Positions 9,291 to 17,843 are shown, numbered from the stretch's first letter. The stretch is DNA of 64,000 nt from Sphingomonas sp. Leaf17 (GCF_001421505.1 NZ_LMKL01000001.1:815001-879000); one strand, 5' to 3'. Notes: generated by a model from the letters alone, not told the origin. Numbers and translations: made by a program.

Positions 9291-10520
9291 ATGCACCACG
9301 CCGCACTCATGACCGGGCGACCGCGGACCCTGTCCGTCACGGGCTACGCGACGGCGCATTTCGGGAAGAGCCTGTGGTGGAACGGGTCGGAACTGCTGCT
9401 CGCCTTCTACCTGACCGAATATCTCGAATTACACGGGGTGGTGGCCGGCTGCGCGATTGCCTGCGGACTGATGGTCGGCGCGGTGATGGATGTCGTGGTG
9501 GCCAACCGCCGGCATTGGTTTGCCAGCGCGCGACGGGCCGGACGGATGCAGATCATCGGCGCGTTCGGTTCGTTGATGGCGCTCATGGTCCTGTTGGCCG
9601 CCGCCAGCATGATCGGAACACTGCGTCTGGCAACGGTGATCGTCGCGAACATCCTCTATCGTTTCGCCTATGTGTTCTACGATCTTCCCCAGAATTGCAT
9701 GCTGGGCCTCATCGACTGGTCCCGCGACGAACAACGCAAGGCCGCGTCGGCGCGGACAGCGGCCGGTGCAGGCGCGCTGGTGACCATATCGCTGGCGGCA
9801 AGCGTGCCCACATACAGCGGGATACGGGCGATCGTCCTCGTCGCGGCCGGAACCTGTGTGGCGCTGGCCTCGGCAGCATGGCTGTGGCGCGCGACGCGCG
9901 GACTGCCTGAAAGCCGATATGCTGTGCCATCATCGGCGCAGGCGTCGATCGGACGTCCGCTGGCGATCATGGCGATCGTTTGCCTGACGGTGCCGGCGTT
10001 CTCGAAACTCGCGCCCTATATGGCGACTTATGCGCCTGGCGCCTCGCCCATGCCGCTCCTGCTCATATTGGGGATAGGCACGGCGATATCCCAACCGATC
10101 TGGCTGGCGATGATACGCCGTTCCGGCGAAACGATGGCGATGTGCGTCGCCGGAGGGTTGCTGATAATCGGTGCCCTGGCGGCCACTGGTGGTGCGATCG
10201 GGTCGGCCGCCGCCTGTATCGGCATGGCCAGCGGTGGATTGGGAACGTCGATCTGGGCGATGTTCGCGGCAGCGGTGGCGACCGGCAGCCCCCTGAACGC
10301 CGCGCCGGCCTTTGCCCGGCTGACCGCAACGGCGAAGGTCGCGCTTGCCGTCGCGGCGATCGGTCTTGGCGAGCTGTTGAGCGTCACCGAGTATCGCGAC
10401 GACGGAAGCCGGCTGATCCCGGCCATGGCCCTGCTGACGCTTTCCGGCGGGATTGCGGTCATCGCGGTATCGTACGCCAGTCGTGTTTTCAGGCGAGGAA
10501 CGCGCGCTGGATCGGCATGA
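9291..10520 (+). CDS. MFS_2 / GPH-type sugar-cation symporter family permease
   Basis: Inner-membrane transporter with about twelve hydrophobic segments over 409 aa. The start region GYATAHFGKSLWWNGSELLLAFYLTEYLE is the first helix of the glycoside-pentoside-hexuronide:cation symporter group. YRFAYVFYDLPQNCMLGLI fits helix 4 and its following loop, where this group usually has an AxxDxP-type motif. The frame is open further upstream (to 9147), but that part overlaps the decayed gene; ATG 9291 has GAGG five bases before it. It converges on the ROK regulator with 32 nt of overlap and belongs by context to the TonB-receptor / phosphodiesterase locus. The substrate is unknown; released glycerol-linked or sugar-linked products are the natural guess. 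Confidence 0.8.
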   Translation: MHHAALMTGRPRTLSVTGYATAHFGKSLWWNGSELLLAFYLTEYLELHGVVAGCAIACGLMVGAVMDVVVANRRHWFASARRAGRMQIIGAFGSLMALMVLLAAASMIGTLRLATVIVANILYRFAYVFYDLPQNCMLGLIDWSRDEQRKAASARTAAGAGALVTISLAASVPTYSGIRAIVLVAAGTCVALASAAWLWRATRGLPESRYAVPSSAQASIGRPLAIMAIVCLTVPAFSKLAPYMATYAPGASPMPLLLILGIGTAISQPIWLAMIRRSGETMAMCVAGGLLIIGALAATGGAIGSAAACIGMASGGLGTSIWAMFAAAVATGSPLNAAPAFARLTATAKVALAVAAIGLGELLSVTEYRDDGSRLIPAMALLTLSGGIAVIAVSYASRVFRRGTRAGSA

Positions 10521-11625
10521 TCGCCGCGCCCAGCGCGACGGCATCGCCAGCGACCTGTGAGCGCATCACGACCGGGACCGGCGGGGCGGCACCGTGCCGG
10601 TTGGGCGCGCGCGGCAGCGTGATCCGTGCCACCAGCGCATCGGCGACGGCGGCGGGCAGGCGTCCGCCGATGACCACGGCCTGCGGGTCGATCGCATAGC
10701 CCAGGATCGCCGACAGCGTGGCGAACGCCGGCACCGCCTCGTCCAGCCAGCGCGCCACGCCCGGTGTCGTCAGGGCGATCTCCGGCAGCATGGCTTCCAG
10801 ATCGGCGAACCCGGCACCGCCGTCGCGGACCAGCGCCAGCAGCCGATCCAGGTTGGGATAGCCGAGTGCGCCGACCGTCCAGATGCCGCCGAACTCGCCG
10901 GCATTGCCGCGTGCGCCGCGGAACAGCCGGCCGTCGCTGACGATTCCGCCGCCGAAACCGTTGGTAAGGTGGAGATAGGCGAAGTCGCGCACCGTCCGGC
11001 CGACCCCGAACAGGCTTTCGCCGACGGCCCCCGCCGCGCCGTCATTCTCGACGATCGTCGGCAGGCCCAGTGCATCCTGAAGGAACGGCGCGATCTCGAT
11101 CATCGTCCAGTCCTCCAGCGCGGGCGGACCGACCATCTTGCCGCCATCGCCGGTGAAGAACGCGGAGATACCCACGCCCAGCCCGAGGATACGGTGCGGA
11201 TCGACGCCTGATTCGGTGACCAGTTCGTCGCGGAAGTCACAAAGGGTTGCCGCGACCCTGTCGCGCGTCGCGTTCGGCATCGCCGCCCGCCGTTCGCCCA
11301 GCACACCGCCCGCGCAGTCGAGGAGCGTCAGCGACACGACATCGTTCAGTATCGCCGCGCCCAGCGACGACGCAAACGACGGATCGATCCGCGCGGTCGC
11401 ACTCGGATGGCCGGGCCGGTCGACCCTGCGCGCCTCCAGCGTGACCAGCCCGGCCCCGACATAGCCTTGCAGCAGCCGCGCCACGGTCGGTTGCGCCAGA
11501 CCCAGCCGACGGGTCAACGCCGCCTGGCTGATTCCGCCCTCGCGAAAGATCGTGTCGAGAAGCTGCCGCCCGCCGGCGCTGACCGGCACGGCAAGGGGAT
11601 CGATGCGGGCAGGTGTTCCACTCAT
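10489..11625 (-). CDS. ROK-family transcriptional repressor
   Basis: N-terminal winged helix (residues 15-60, GISQAALTRRLGLAQPTVARLLQGYVGAGLV) followed by a ROK sugar-kinase-like domain: glycine loop near residue 90, VENDGAAGAVGESLFGVG (about 190), LHLTNGFGGGIVSDGRLFRGARGNAGEFG (about 215). The zinc-binding CxCGxxGC of typical ROK proteins is absent; the segment reads IWTVGALGYP, so ligand-domain folding must work without it. 378 aa. It is divergent from the TonB receptor with 85 nt between the starts and convergent with the symporter, so it most likely controls both. The ligand is probably a sugar or polyol, judged from the family only. Confidence 0.88.
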   Translation of the reverse strand: MSGTPARIDPLAVPVSAGGRQLLDTIFREGGISQAALTRRLGLAQPTVARLLQGYVGAGLVTLEARRVDRPGHPSATARIDPSFASSLGAAILNDVVSLTLLDCAGGVLGERRAAMPNATRDRVAATLCDFRDELVTESGVDPHRILGLGVGISAFFTGDGGKMVGPPALEDWTMIEIAPFLQDALGLPTIVENDGAAGAVGESLFGVGRTVRDFAYLHLTNGFGGGIVSDGRLFRGARGNAGEFGGIWTVGALGYPNLDRLLALVRDGGAGFADLEAMLPEIALTTPGVARWLDEAVPAFATLSAILGYAIDPQAVVIGGRLPAAVADALVARITLPRAPNRHGAAPPVPVVMRSQVAGDAVALGAAIMPIQRAFLA

Positions 11626-11640
11626 GTCCTACCCCTAATC

Positions 11641-11705
11641 GGGCTTTACGTCATAAACTAGTCATGTAACATGCATACTATACAAAAAGCATTCTAAGGG
11701 GAGCA
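11641..11705 (+). promoter_or_regulatory. AT-rich divergent promoter region with CATGTAACATG palindrome
   Basis: A sharp drop in GC between the ROK and TonB-receptor starts. CATGT-A-ACATG at 11663-11673 is a perfect short palindrome, followed by TACTATACAAAAAG, which offers TATACA as a -10. AAGGGGAG precedes the receptor ATG. The palindrome is the best candidate for a ROK operator in this interval. Seen in sequence; function inferred. Confidence 0.4.
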
Positions 11706-11710
11706 CTTCA

Positions 11711-14254
11711 ATGACGTCCGGTATCCGCCTGTCCACGGCAATTCTCTTGTTGGGGAGCGCCAGCTCCGCCTACGCGCAGCAAGCCAGCGTACCGGTTCCC
11801 GTCACGCCTGCCCCGGCCGTCACCGATTCCACCGTCACCGATTCCACCGCCAGCGAGACTGTCGACGAGATCATCATCACCGGCACGCCGACGGGCCGCA
11901 CCCGGCTCGACGCGCCGTTCGCGGTCAGCAGCTTTTCGGAGGCGACGATTGCCCGTGCCGCGCCGATCAGCACCGCCGATCTGCTGAAGACCGTTCCCGG
12001 TTTTTCCGCCGAGCCGTCGGGCGGGCAGGGTGGCGGCCAGAACCTGTATGTGCGCGGGCTTCCCGCCGGCGGCTGGTTCTACGTCCAGTTGCAGGAGGAC
12101 GGCCTCACGCTGTTCGACGAGCCGCAGGAGAGCTTTTTCAATATCGACACGCTGTATTCGCTCGACCTGATGACCAGCCGGGTCGAGGTCGTGCGCGGCG
12201 GTACGTCGCCGATCTTTGCCAACAACGCGCCGGGCGGTACCGTCAACGCCATCACCCGGCGCGGCACGACGACGCCCGAAGGCCAGATCAAGGTGACCGG
12301 CGGCAATCACGCCTTCGCACGCATCGACGGCTATGCGGCCGGGCCGGTGAGCGACAAGGTGCTGTACAGCCTGGGCGGCTTCTATCGCCGCGACGACGGA
12401 TATCGCGAGCCGGGGTTCACGGCGGACAAGGGCGGGCAGATCCGCGGCAGCCTGTCGTTCCTGCTCGATGACGTGCGGATCGACATCGACGGCAAATATC
12501 TGAACGACCGGACCGCCTTCTACAATCCGATCCCGCTCGCCAATCCCGCCAGTCCGTCTACCTCGCTGGCCGGGCTGATCGATCCGCTTGATGGCACCTT
12601 GTTGTCGCCTGCGTTCCGCAAGACGACGCAACGCACCTTCTTCGGCAGCCAGGCGATCAACAAGTCGGAGGATCTCGCCGATGGTATCCACACCAGGGTA
12701 TTTGAAACCGGTGCGTTCGTGACGTGGGACGCCGGCCCCGGCCTGACCGTCACTAACAAGACGCGCTACACCGACGCCCGGGTCGGCTACAACGCCCTGT
12801 TTTCCGGTGCCGCGCCGGCGGTCGCGACCAGCTATCTGACGACGCAGCTGGCGCGTGCGAAAGCGGGCTTCGGCGCGAACGTGGCAAGCGTCGGCTTCAC
12901 CAATGCGGCGACCGGCGCGGCATATGACCCATCGGCAACCGGCGGCCTGGTGCTTGAAAGCGGGTTGTGGACGACACGCACCCACCTGAAGACGATCGCC
13001 AATGATTTCCGCGTCAGCAAGGTCTTCGATGACAGCGACGGTCTGCTCGGCGGTACGCTTGGCCAGCACAGCCTGTCGTTCGGCGTCTACTTCAATCACT
13101 TCGATTTCGACCAGGACCGGCTGCAGAACACGATCCTGACCAACGTGAAGAACCAGCCCGATCTTCTGAACGTGGTTGCCTACACTGCAGCGGGTCAGGT
13201 TGTCGGATCGGTGACCGAGAATGGCTTCGTCCGGTACGGCAACGGCGTTACCCGCGGTCATGCCGAGGGGTTCTACCTGTCGCCGTACATCGCGGATTCG
13301 GTGAAGTTCGGGAAGTTCGGCGTGGATGCCGGGCTGCGTTACACCTATTATGACGCGAAGGGCGGCGTGTACGCCAACACGACGCGCAACCTGGGCAACG
13401 CGGCGACCCTGGCCGACGACAATGTCGGCGGCCTGACGGGCGCGTTCGCCGCCCGGCGCGACCGCCGTCGCGCACTGCAATGGACGGTCGGCGCGGAGTA
13501 CAAGATCGACCCGCGGGTCCAGTTGTTCGCGCGCTACACGGCGTCTGAGCGGCTGCCGCGGCTCCAGAACGTCTACCAGACGCAGAACCTGCCGGTCACC
13601 TCGATCGCACAGGGCGAAGGCGGTATTCGGACCGCGTTCCGCACCCTGAGTTTCGGCGTGGTCGGTTTCTGGAGCAAGTTCGACGACCTGTCGACCAATG
13701 CGATCGTGCTCGATGCGGGCAGCAACGTGCAGGTGCTGTCGCTGATCGGAAAGACCGAAACCTATGGCATCGAGGCGGACATGAACTGGCGTCCGGTGTC
13801 TTTCTTCAGCCTTGCCGGCACCGCAACCGTGCAACAGCCCGAAACGAAAAGCCTCGTCAACGTCGCCACGGGCATCGCGTATGATGGGCTGGAGGGCAAA
13901 CAGCTGTCGCGGATTCCGAAATACATCTTCACCGCAACGCCGACCGTCTATTTCGACGTCGCGCAGCGGCCGATCGAACTGTCGGCGCAGGTCTATCACC
14001 TCGGCCGGCGCTTTGTGGATTATACCAACGTCACCGCGCTGCCGGCGTTCACCACGCTCGACCTGAACCTGATGGCACAGATCACCGACCGCATCGGCTT
14101 TCAGGCGCATGTCAGCAACCTGACCAACACGGTCGGCCTGACCGAGGGCAATGCGCGCGTCGACACGCTGGGCGGACAGGGCACCAGCGAGGCGATCTAT
14201 GCGCGGCCACTCTTCGGGCGGATTTACACCGCGTCACTGAGCTACAAGTGGTGA
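11711..14254 (+). CDS. TonB-dependent outer-membrane receptor
   Basis: Energised outer-membrane uptake channel of 847 aa. Signal peptide of about 24 residues (ending SSAYAQ), then a TonB-box-like VDEIIITG (near 53-60). The plug domain follows, with DLLKTVPGFSAEPSGG, NLYVRGLPAGG and VEVVRGGTSPIFANNAPGGTVNAITRRG, and then the 22-strand barrel. The C-terminus YARPLFGRIYTASLSYKW ends in an aromatic residue as barrel proteins do. The next gene, a glycerophosphodiesterase, overlaps the stop, so uptake and cleavage are translated together. No STN signalling domain is present; regulation is more likely by the divergent ROK protein. Glycerophosphodiesters or a related phosphodiester head group are the likely cargo by context. 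Confidence 0.93.
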   Translation: MTSGIRLSTAILLLGSASSAYAQQASVPVPVTPAPAVTDSTVTDSTASETVDEIIITGTPTGRTRLDAPFAVSSFSEATIARAAPISTADLLKTVPGFSAEPSGGQGGGQNLYVRGLPAGGWFYVQLQEDGLTLFDEPQESFFNIDTLYSLDLMTSRVEVVRGGTSPIFANNAPGGTVNAITRRGTTTPEGQIKVTGGNHAFARIDGYAAGPVSDKVLYSLGGFYRRDDGYREPGFTADKGGQIRGSLSFLLDDVRIDIDGKYLNDRTAFYNPIPLANPASPSTSLAGLIDPLDGTLLSPAFRKTTQRTFFGSQAINKSEDLADGIHTRVFETGAFVTWDAGPGLTVTNKTRYTDARVGYNALFSGAAPAVATSYLTTQLARAKAGFGANVASVGFTNAATGAAYDPSATGGLVLESGLWTTRTHLKTIANDFRVSKVFDDSDGLLGGTLGQHSLSFGVYFNHFDFDQDRLQNTILTNVKNQPDLLNVVAYTAAGQVVGSVTENGFVRYGNGVTRGHAEGFYLSPYIADSVKFGKFGVDAGLRYTYYDAKGGVYANTTRNLGNAATLADDNVGGLTGAFAARRDRRRALQWTVGAEYKIDPRVQLFARYTASERLPRLQNVYQTQNLPVTSIAQGEGGIRTAFRTLSFGVVGFWSKFDDLSTNAIVLDAGSNVQVLSLIGKTETYGIEADMNWRPVSFFSLAGTATVQQPETKSLVNVATGIAYDGLEGKQLSRIPKYIFTATPTVYFDVAQRPIELSAQVYHLGRRFVDYTNVTALPAFTTLDLNLMAQITDRIGFQAHVSNLTNTVGLTEGNARVDTLGGQGTSEAIYARPLFGRIYTASLSYKW

Positions 14255-15186
14255 AGGCGGGCTGGTCCCTTGTAGCGGCAATGCTGGCCGCTGCCGTCGT
14301 TTTCGTCGCCAGCGCGCCGGCGCAGGCGCGAGACACCCCGCTCGGGCGTTTGCTGCATGACGATACGCAGACCGTACTGGTCGCGTCGCACCGCGCCTGC
14401 TGGAAGAAGGCGTCTGAAAATGCGCTCGACGGGATCCGCGCCTGTATCGCCGACGGGATCGACATCGTTGAGATCGACGTCCGCACCACCCGTGACGGCG
14501 TGCTGGTGCTGATGCACGACGAAACCGTTGATCGGACAACGAACGGTCATGGCGCGGTGGCCGACCTGACATCGACACAGGTCGCGCGGCTCCGGCTGCG
14601 CGACCGCGGCGGCGGGGCGGGCAGCGCGCTCACCCGGCGACGGGTGCCGACCTTCGCACAGGCGCTGGCCGAGATCCGCGGACGCGCGCTGATCAACATC
14701 GACGTCAAGGCGGCCGGACTGGATCGGATCATCACCGCCGTCGTCGCCGCCCGTGCCAACCGCGATGTCGTGCTCAATGTGCCGATCGACGTCGATCCGG
14801 CAGTCATCGTACGCGCCAGGACGCTTGGCATTGCGGTGCAGCCGGTCTATCTGGAACGCGGGTCCCGGGTTCCATCAGCGGTCGCGCTCCGTCGCGCGGC
14901 CGCGCTGCGCCCGACGGCGATCCAGCTGATCTTCGACACGCCCACCGTCATCGACACCGCCCGCGCAGAAACCGGCACGACCCATGCGCGTCTGTTCGTC
15001 AACACGATGGCGCGCGACATCGCGACGGGCACGCCGATGAACCTGTCCGGTCCCTATCTGGACACGCGCGCGATCACCGATCCGGACGCCGTCTGGGGGG
15101 TGCTGGTCGACAAGGGGGTCACGGTCATCCAGACCGATGAACCCTGGCGGCTGAAAGCATGGCTGAAGGCCAAGGGATTGCGGTAA
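14251..15186 (+). CDS. exported glycerophosphodiester phosphodiesterase family protein
   Basis: Hydrolyses glycerophosphodiesters to glycerol-3-phosphate and an alcohol in this family. GTG at 14251 overlaps the receptor stop by 4 nt (GTGA); a GTG at 14248 is the alternative. Signal peptide with ASAPAQA cleavage region. The GDPD active site is visible: SHRACWKKASENALDGI (His-Arg and Glu-Asn), DIVEIDVRTTRDGVLVLMHDE (Glu, Asp, His) and a later NIDVKAAG lysine. In classical enzymes the first motif is HRG; here it is HRA. The second half is shorter and less like bacterial GlpQ. 311 aa. Its coupling to the TonB receptor suggests periplasmic processing of the imported ligand. Confidence 0.85.
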   Translation: MKAGWSLVAAMLAAAVVFVASAPAQARDTPLGRLLHDDTQTVLVASHRACWKKASENALDGIRACIADGIDIVEIDVRTTRDGVLVLMHDETVDRTTNGHGAVADLTSTQVARLRLRDRGGGAGSALTRRRVPTFAQALAEIRGRALINIDVKAAGLDRIITAVVAARANRDVVLNVPIDVDPAVIVRARTLGIAVQPVYLERGSRVPSAVALRRAAALRPTAIQLIFDTPTVIDTARAETGTTHARLFVNTMARDIATGTPMNLSGPYLDTRAITDPDAVWGVLVDKGVTVIQTDEPWRLKAWLKAKGLR

Positions 15187-15211
15187 GCCTGCCGGCACGC
15201 CGCCTTCCCGT

Positions 15212-15272
15212 GTCGTCGCCACACCGCCGTCCAACATATCGCCCGGCTTCGTCCGGTCGACGTGGCGACGAC
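15212..15272 (+). repeat. 11-bp inverted repeat after the phosphodiesterase
   Basis: GTCGTCGCCAC at 15212 pairs perfectly with GTGGCGACGAC ending at 15272, with a 39-nt loop. No T run follows. It may mark the 3' end of the receptor-phosphodiesterase transcript. Confidence 0.4.
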
Positions 15273-15282
15273 AGACCGATCG

Positions 15283-15371
15283 CCGCCTCGCCGGGATGCG
15301 GGGTCATTCACGCAGGCGCACGGTCAGCCGGTGGCCCCGCGCGAGTCTAAGCAGCGGACCGTGCCGGTTGC
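15283..15371. repeat. 89-bp repeat, copy B
   Basis: Second copy of the block at 9019-9107, about 89 percent identical by eye with no gaps. It lies directly downstream (minus strand) of the intact small secreted-protein gene. The two copies are in the same orientation and 6.26 kb apart, bracketing the ROK/TonB-receptor/phosphodiesterase locus. Confidence 0.8.
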
Positions 15372-15385
15372 TCCCGAATGCGCCG

Positions 15386-15661
15386 CTATTCGCTAAAGCC
15401 GGTGCCGTCGGGACGCCGCACGGTGTTGGCGAACTGTTCGACCTCCTTGGCATTGCGCTGGCCGCTCTCACGGTCGATCTGCGTCCACTCCGCGCGCGTG
15501 TGGCAACGGCGGTGCGACAGGATCGAGCCTGTTTCCGTATTGGCCCGACAGATCTTCTTTTCCGCCGGCGGTTTGACCTGCGGTGTCCCCTGCGCGGATA
15601 CGGCCGTCGTGGTCGCCATCGCGATCAGCGTCATGGTCGAGAGTGTCTTAAGGGTCGTCAT
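15386..15661 (-). CDS. small secreted protein of unknown function (91 aa)
   Basis: Begins with a clear Sec signal (MTTLKTLSTMTLIAMATTTAVSAQ), leaving about 67 residues in the periplasm. The mature part is polar: two cysteines (KKICRAN and RRCHTRAEW), an AEWxQIDRESGQ helix and the C-terminal RPDGTGFSE. I cannot name a family with certainty. AAGGGCG lies 9 nt before ATG 15661; longer starts upstream lack a signal peptide. A truncated copy with a lost stop codon lies at 9108-9230, each with the same 89-bp 3' flank, so this is a small duplicated family. Confidence 0.7.
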   Translation of the reverse strand: MTTLKTLSTMTLIAMATTTAVSAQGTPQVKPPAEKKICRANTETGSILSHRRCHTRAEWTQIDRESGQRNAKEVEQFANTVRRPDGTGFSE

Positions 15662-15786
15662 GTTACATTCGCCCTTCATATCCGTATCTGGATCAAGGGG
15701 ATAACGCACCTCGGCCCGGATGCAAGCCCGCCGTGAATCCGCACGCCCCGTGGACAAGCCCGGCCGGATGGCTATCACGCGGTCCC

Positions 15787-16092
15787 ATGACCACGACCAT
15801 TCTTGCCGGCCCCGCGTGCACGACCATGGCGCAGGTGCGCGCCGGTGTCGACGCGCTCGATCGCGATCTCGTCGCGCTGCTCGCCCGGCGCTTCGCCTAT
15901 ATGGACGCCGCCGCCCGGATCAAACCGATGCGCGGCGCGGTGCGCGACGAGGCGCGCAAGACACAGGTGATCGACCAGGCCGTCGCCGAAGCCACGCGGC
16001 TGGGGATCCCCGCCGACGCGGTCGCCGCCATGTGGGAAACGCTGGTCGAGGCGTCGATCACCTATGAGCTGGCCGCGTTCGACCAGCGTTAA
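15787..16092 (+). CDS. chorismate mutase (AroQ class)
   Basis: Converts chorismate to prephenate in phenylalanine/tyrosine synthesis. All-helical, 101 aa. VRAGVDALDRDLVALLARRFAYMDAAARIK is the first long helix with the active-site arginine and the LD..L.ALL..R pattern; AVRDEARKTQVIDQAVAEATRLG is the second region. It stands alone, not fused to prephenate dehydratase. The start at 15787 removes an upstream proline-rich stretch that looks non-coding. It converges on the TrmJ fusion gene, their stops overlapping by 4 nt. Confidence 0.88.
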   Translation: MTTTILAGPACTTMAQVRAGVDALDRDLVALLARRFAYMDAAARIKPMRGAVRDEARKTQVIDQAVAEATRLGIPADAVAAMWETLVEASITYELAAFDQR

Positions 16093-17156
16093 TCCGTCTT
16101 CACGACCTCGGGCACGATCCGCGGCTTCTTGCCCGACAGCGACGACAGCACACCGCGCAGCGTCCGCACCTCCTGCGCCGACCAGCCCGGCTTGGTCAGC
16201 AACGTGCGCAGCGTCCGCTTGCTGGTGGTGATCTTGTCCGGAGGAAAATAGAATCCCGTCCCCTCCAGCATGGCATCCAGCTGCCCGATCATGCCGTCCA
16301 GCTCCTCCTGCGAGGCGGGCGGCGGCAGGTCGACCTGCGGCGGCTGGGCCAGCCCCTGCCCCTTCGACCATTCATAGGCGACCAGAATGACCGCCTGCGC
16401 CAGGTTCAGGCTGCCGAACTCGGCATTGATCGGCACGGTGATGATCGTGCGCGCCAGCGCCACGTCATCGGTTTCCAGCCCTGACCGCTCCGGCCCGAAC
16501 AGGATCGCGCTGCGGCCCGGGCCGGCATGGATCGCCGCCGCCGCCAGTTCGGGCGTCGCCACCGGTTTGGTCACGCCGCGCTTGCGCACGGTCGTCGCGT
16601 AGACGTGCGCGCAATCGGCGGTCGCGGCGGCGACGCTGTCATACACGGTCGCGCGTTCCAGCACGATATCCGCGCCACTTGCGGCCGGACCGGCGGAGGG
16701 GTTGGGCCAGCCATCGCGCGGCGTGACGAGGCGCATCTCGACCAGCCCGAAATTCAGCATCGCGCGGGCGGCCTTGCCGATATTCTCACCCAGTTGCGGG
16801 CGCACGAGGATGATGACGGGGGGTGGCGTGGGAGGAACGACCGTGGCGACGTTTTCCACGGATTTTGATGGCGTGTCGAACATCTTGCCAGACGGGCGAC
16901 GTACCGCTTCCCGGTCTGACGCGACCAGCGCCTCCTTTTCTGCACGGGTCCAGCCCTTGATCTGCCTTTCGGCTTCCAGCGCTTCGAGCCGGGTCGGAAA
17001 ATCCTGTGACCAGACAAGCGATACCGGGCGTCGGTCTTGGGTATAACCGGCAATCTCACCGCCTTGGTGCTGGCCTACACGGCGCTCGAGATCATCGGTA
17101 TGATCCAGATAGTAGCTGCCGTCGGCACACCGGAGCATATAAGCGTAGAAACTCAA
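16089..17156 (-). CDS. fusion of a GIY-YIG domain to a TrmJ-type tRNA 2'-O-methyltransferase
   Basis: Two domains in one open frame of 355 aa. Residues about 3-78 are a GIY-YIG domain of the small UPF0213 type (FYAYMLRCADGSYYLDHTDD, LERRVGQH, then EALEAERQIKGW with the catalytic Glu). Residues about 113-355 are a SPOUT methyltransferase like TrmJ, which methylates the 2'-OH of residue 32 in the tRNA anticodon loop: IILVRPQLGENIGKAARAM, ILFGPERSGLETDD and PINAEFGSLNLAQAVILVAYEW form the knotted SAM site. The YIG motif reads YYLDHT, with Asp where Gly is usual. I start at TTG 17156, with AAGG nine bases before; an internal ATG at 16883 could give TrmJ alone but has no clear RBS. A REP-like pair lies just upstream. 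Confidence 0.82.
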   Translation of the reverse strand: MSFYAYMLRCADGSYYLDHTDDLERRVGQHQGGEIAGYTQDRRPVSLVWSQDFPTRLEALEAERQIKGWTRAEKEALVASDREAVRRPSGKMFDTPSKSVENVATVVPPTPPPVIILVRPQLGENIGKAARAMLNFGLVEMRLVTPRDGWPNPSAGPAASGADIVLERATVYDSVAAATADCAHVYATTVRKRGVTKPVATPELAAAAIHAGPGRSAILFGPERSGLETDDVALARTIITVPINAEFGSLNLAQAVILVAYEWSKGQGLAQPPQVDLPPPASQEELDGMIGQLDAMLEGTGFYFPPDKITTSKRTLRTLLTKPGWSAQEVRTLRGVLSSLSGKKPRIVPEVVKTD

Positions 17157-17218
17157 ACTTTCGGCCCTTCGATATGACAAGGCGATGCAACGCCTTTGTC
17201 GGCACCGCTTACCTTCAT

Positions 17219-17356
17219 CCGTTCGTGCTGAGTAGAGACTGAGTAGCGCCCCCCGGGCGCGTAGCGAAGGCTCGTATCGAAGCAGCGTTGTCGTGTTCCA
17301 ACCTGTCCTTCGATACGCCGCTTCGACTTCGCTCAGCGGCTACTCAGGACGAACGG
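17219..17356. repeat. REP-like inverted pair
   Basis: Two imperfect inverse arms. The left (17219-17282) begins CCGTTCGTGCTGAGTAG and ends CTCGTATCGAAG. The right (17307-17356) begins CCTTCGATACG, contains CGACTTCGCTCAGCGG and ends CAGGACGAACGG. The CTTCGA...CTTCGCTCAG...GACGAACGG arrangement is a widespread type of intergenic repetitive palindrome in proteobacteria. It lies between nrdR and the TrmJ fusion. No RAYT transposase is in the window. Confidence 0.75.
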
Positions 17357-17381
17357 GGTGGTTATACCAAAAAATGGCCGC

Positions 17382-17843
17382 TCACCCCTTCGCCACTTCC
17401 TCCACGGTCCCGGCAAACGCCTCGAAATCGCGGGCCTCGCTGAAGTCCCGGTACACGCTGGCGAAGCGGATGTAGGCAACCGAATCGAGCACTTTCAGCC
17501 CGTCCATGACCATCTCGCCGATCCGCTTGGACGACACTTCGCTCTCGCCGGTCGTCTCAAGCTGACGCTGGATACCGCTGACCAGTTTTTCCAGTCGGAT
17601 CGCCTCGACCGGGCGTTTGCGCGCGGCGATCGAGATGGAGCGGAGCAGCTTGTCGCGATCGAACGGTTCGCGCCGGCTCTCGCTCTTCAGCACGAACAGG
17701 TCGCGCAACTGGATTCGCTCGAACGTCGTGAAACGGGCGGCACAGCCCTCGCACTGCCGCCTGCGCCGGATCGCCACCCCGTCTTCCGTGGGGCGGCTGT
17801 CCTTCACCTGACTGTCTTCATGTCCGCAGAATGGGCAGCGCAT
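17382..17843 (-). CDS. nrdR: transcriptional repressor NrdR
   Basis: Represses ribonucleotide reductase genes in response to nucleotides. Residues 1-34 form the zinc ribbon ([17 protein letters not shown] and [16 protein letters not shown], four Cys). Residues 46-136 form the ATP-cone ([42 protein letters not shown]). 153 aa, standard. Its ATG directly abuts the stop of the 59-aa gene. Operon rpiB-glyA-59 aa-nrdR. glyA-nrdR pairing is common in alphaproteobacteria and ties one-carbon supply to dNTP synthesis. Confidence 0.96.
   Translation of the reverse strand: MRCPFCGHEDSQVKDSRPTEDGVAIRRRRQCEGCAARFTTFERIQLRDLFVLKSESRREPFDRDKLLRSISIAARKRPVEAIRLEKLVSGIQRQLETTGESEVSSKRIGEMVMDGLKVLDSVAYIRFASVYRDFSEARDFEAFAGTVEEVAKG

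Noticed and set aside
11708..14110. 800-codon open frame antisense to the TonB receptor
   Set aside because: Covers a clear receptor gene on the other strand; composition is shadow-like.
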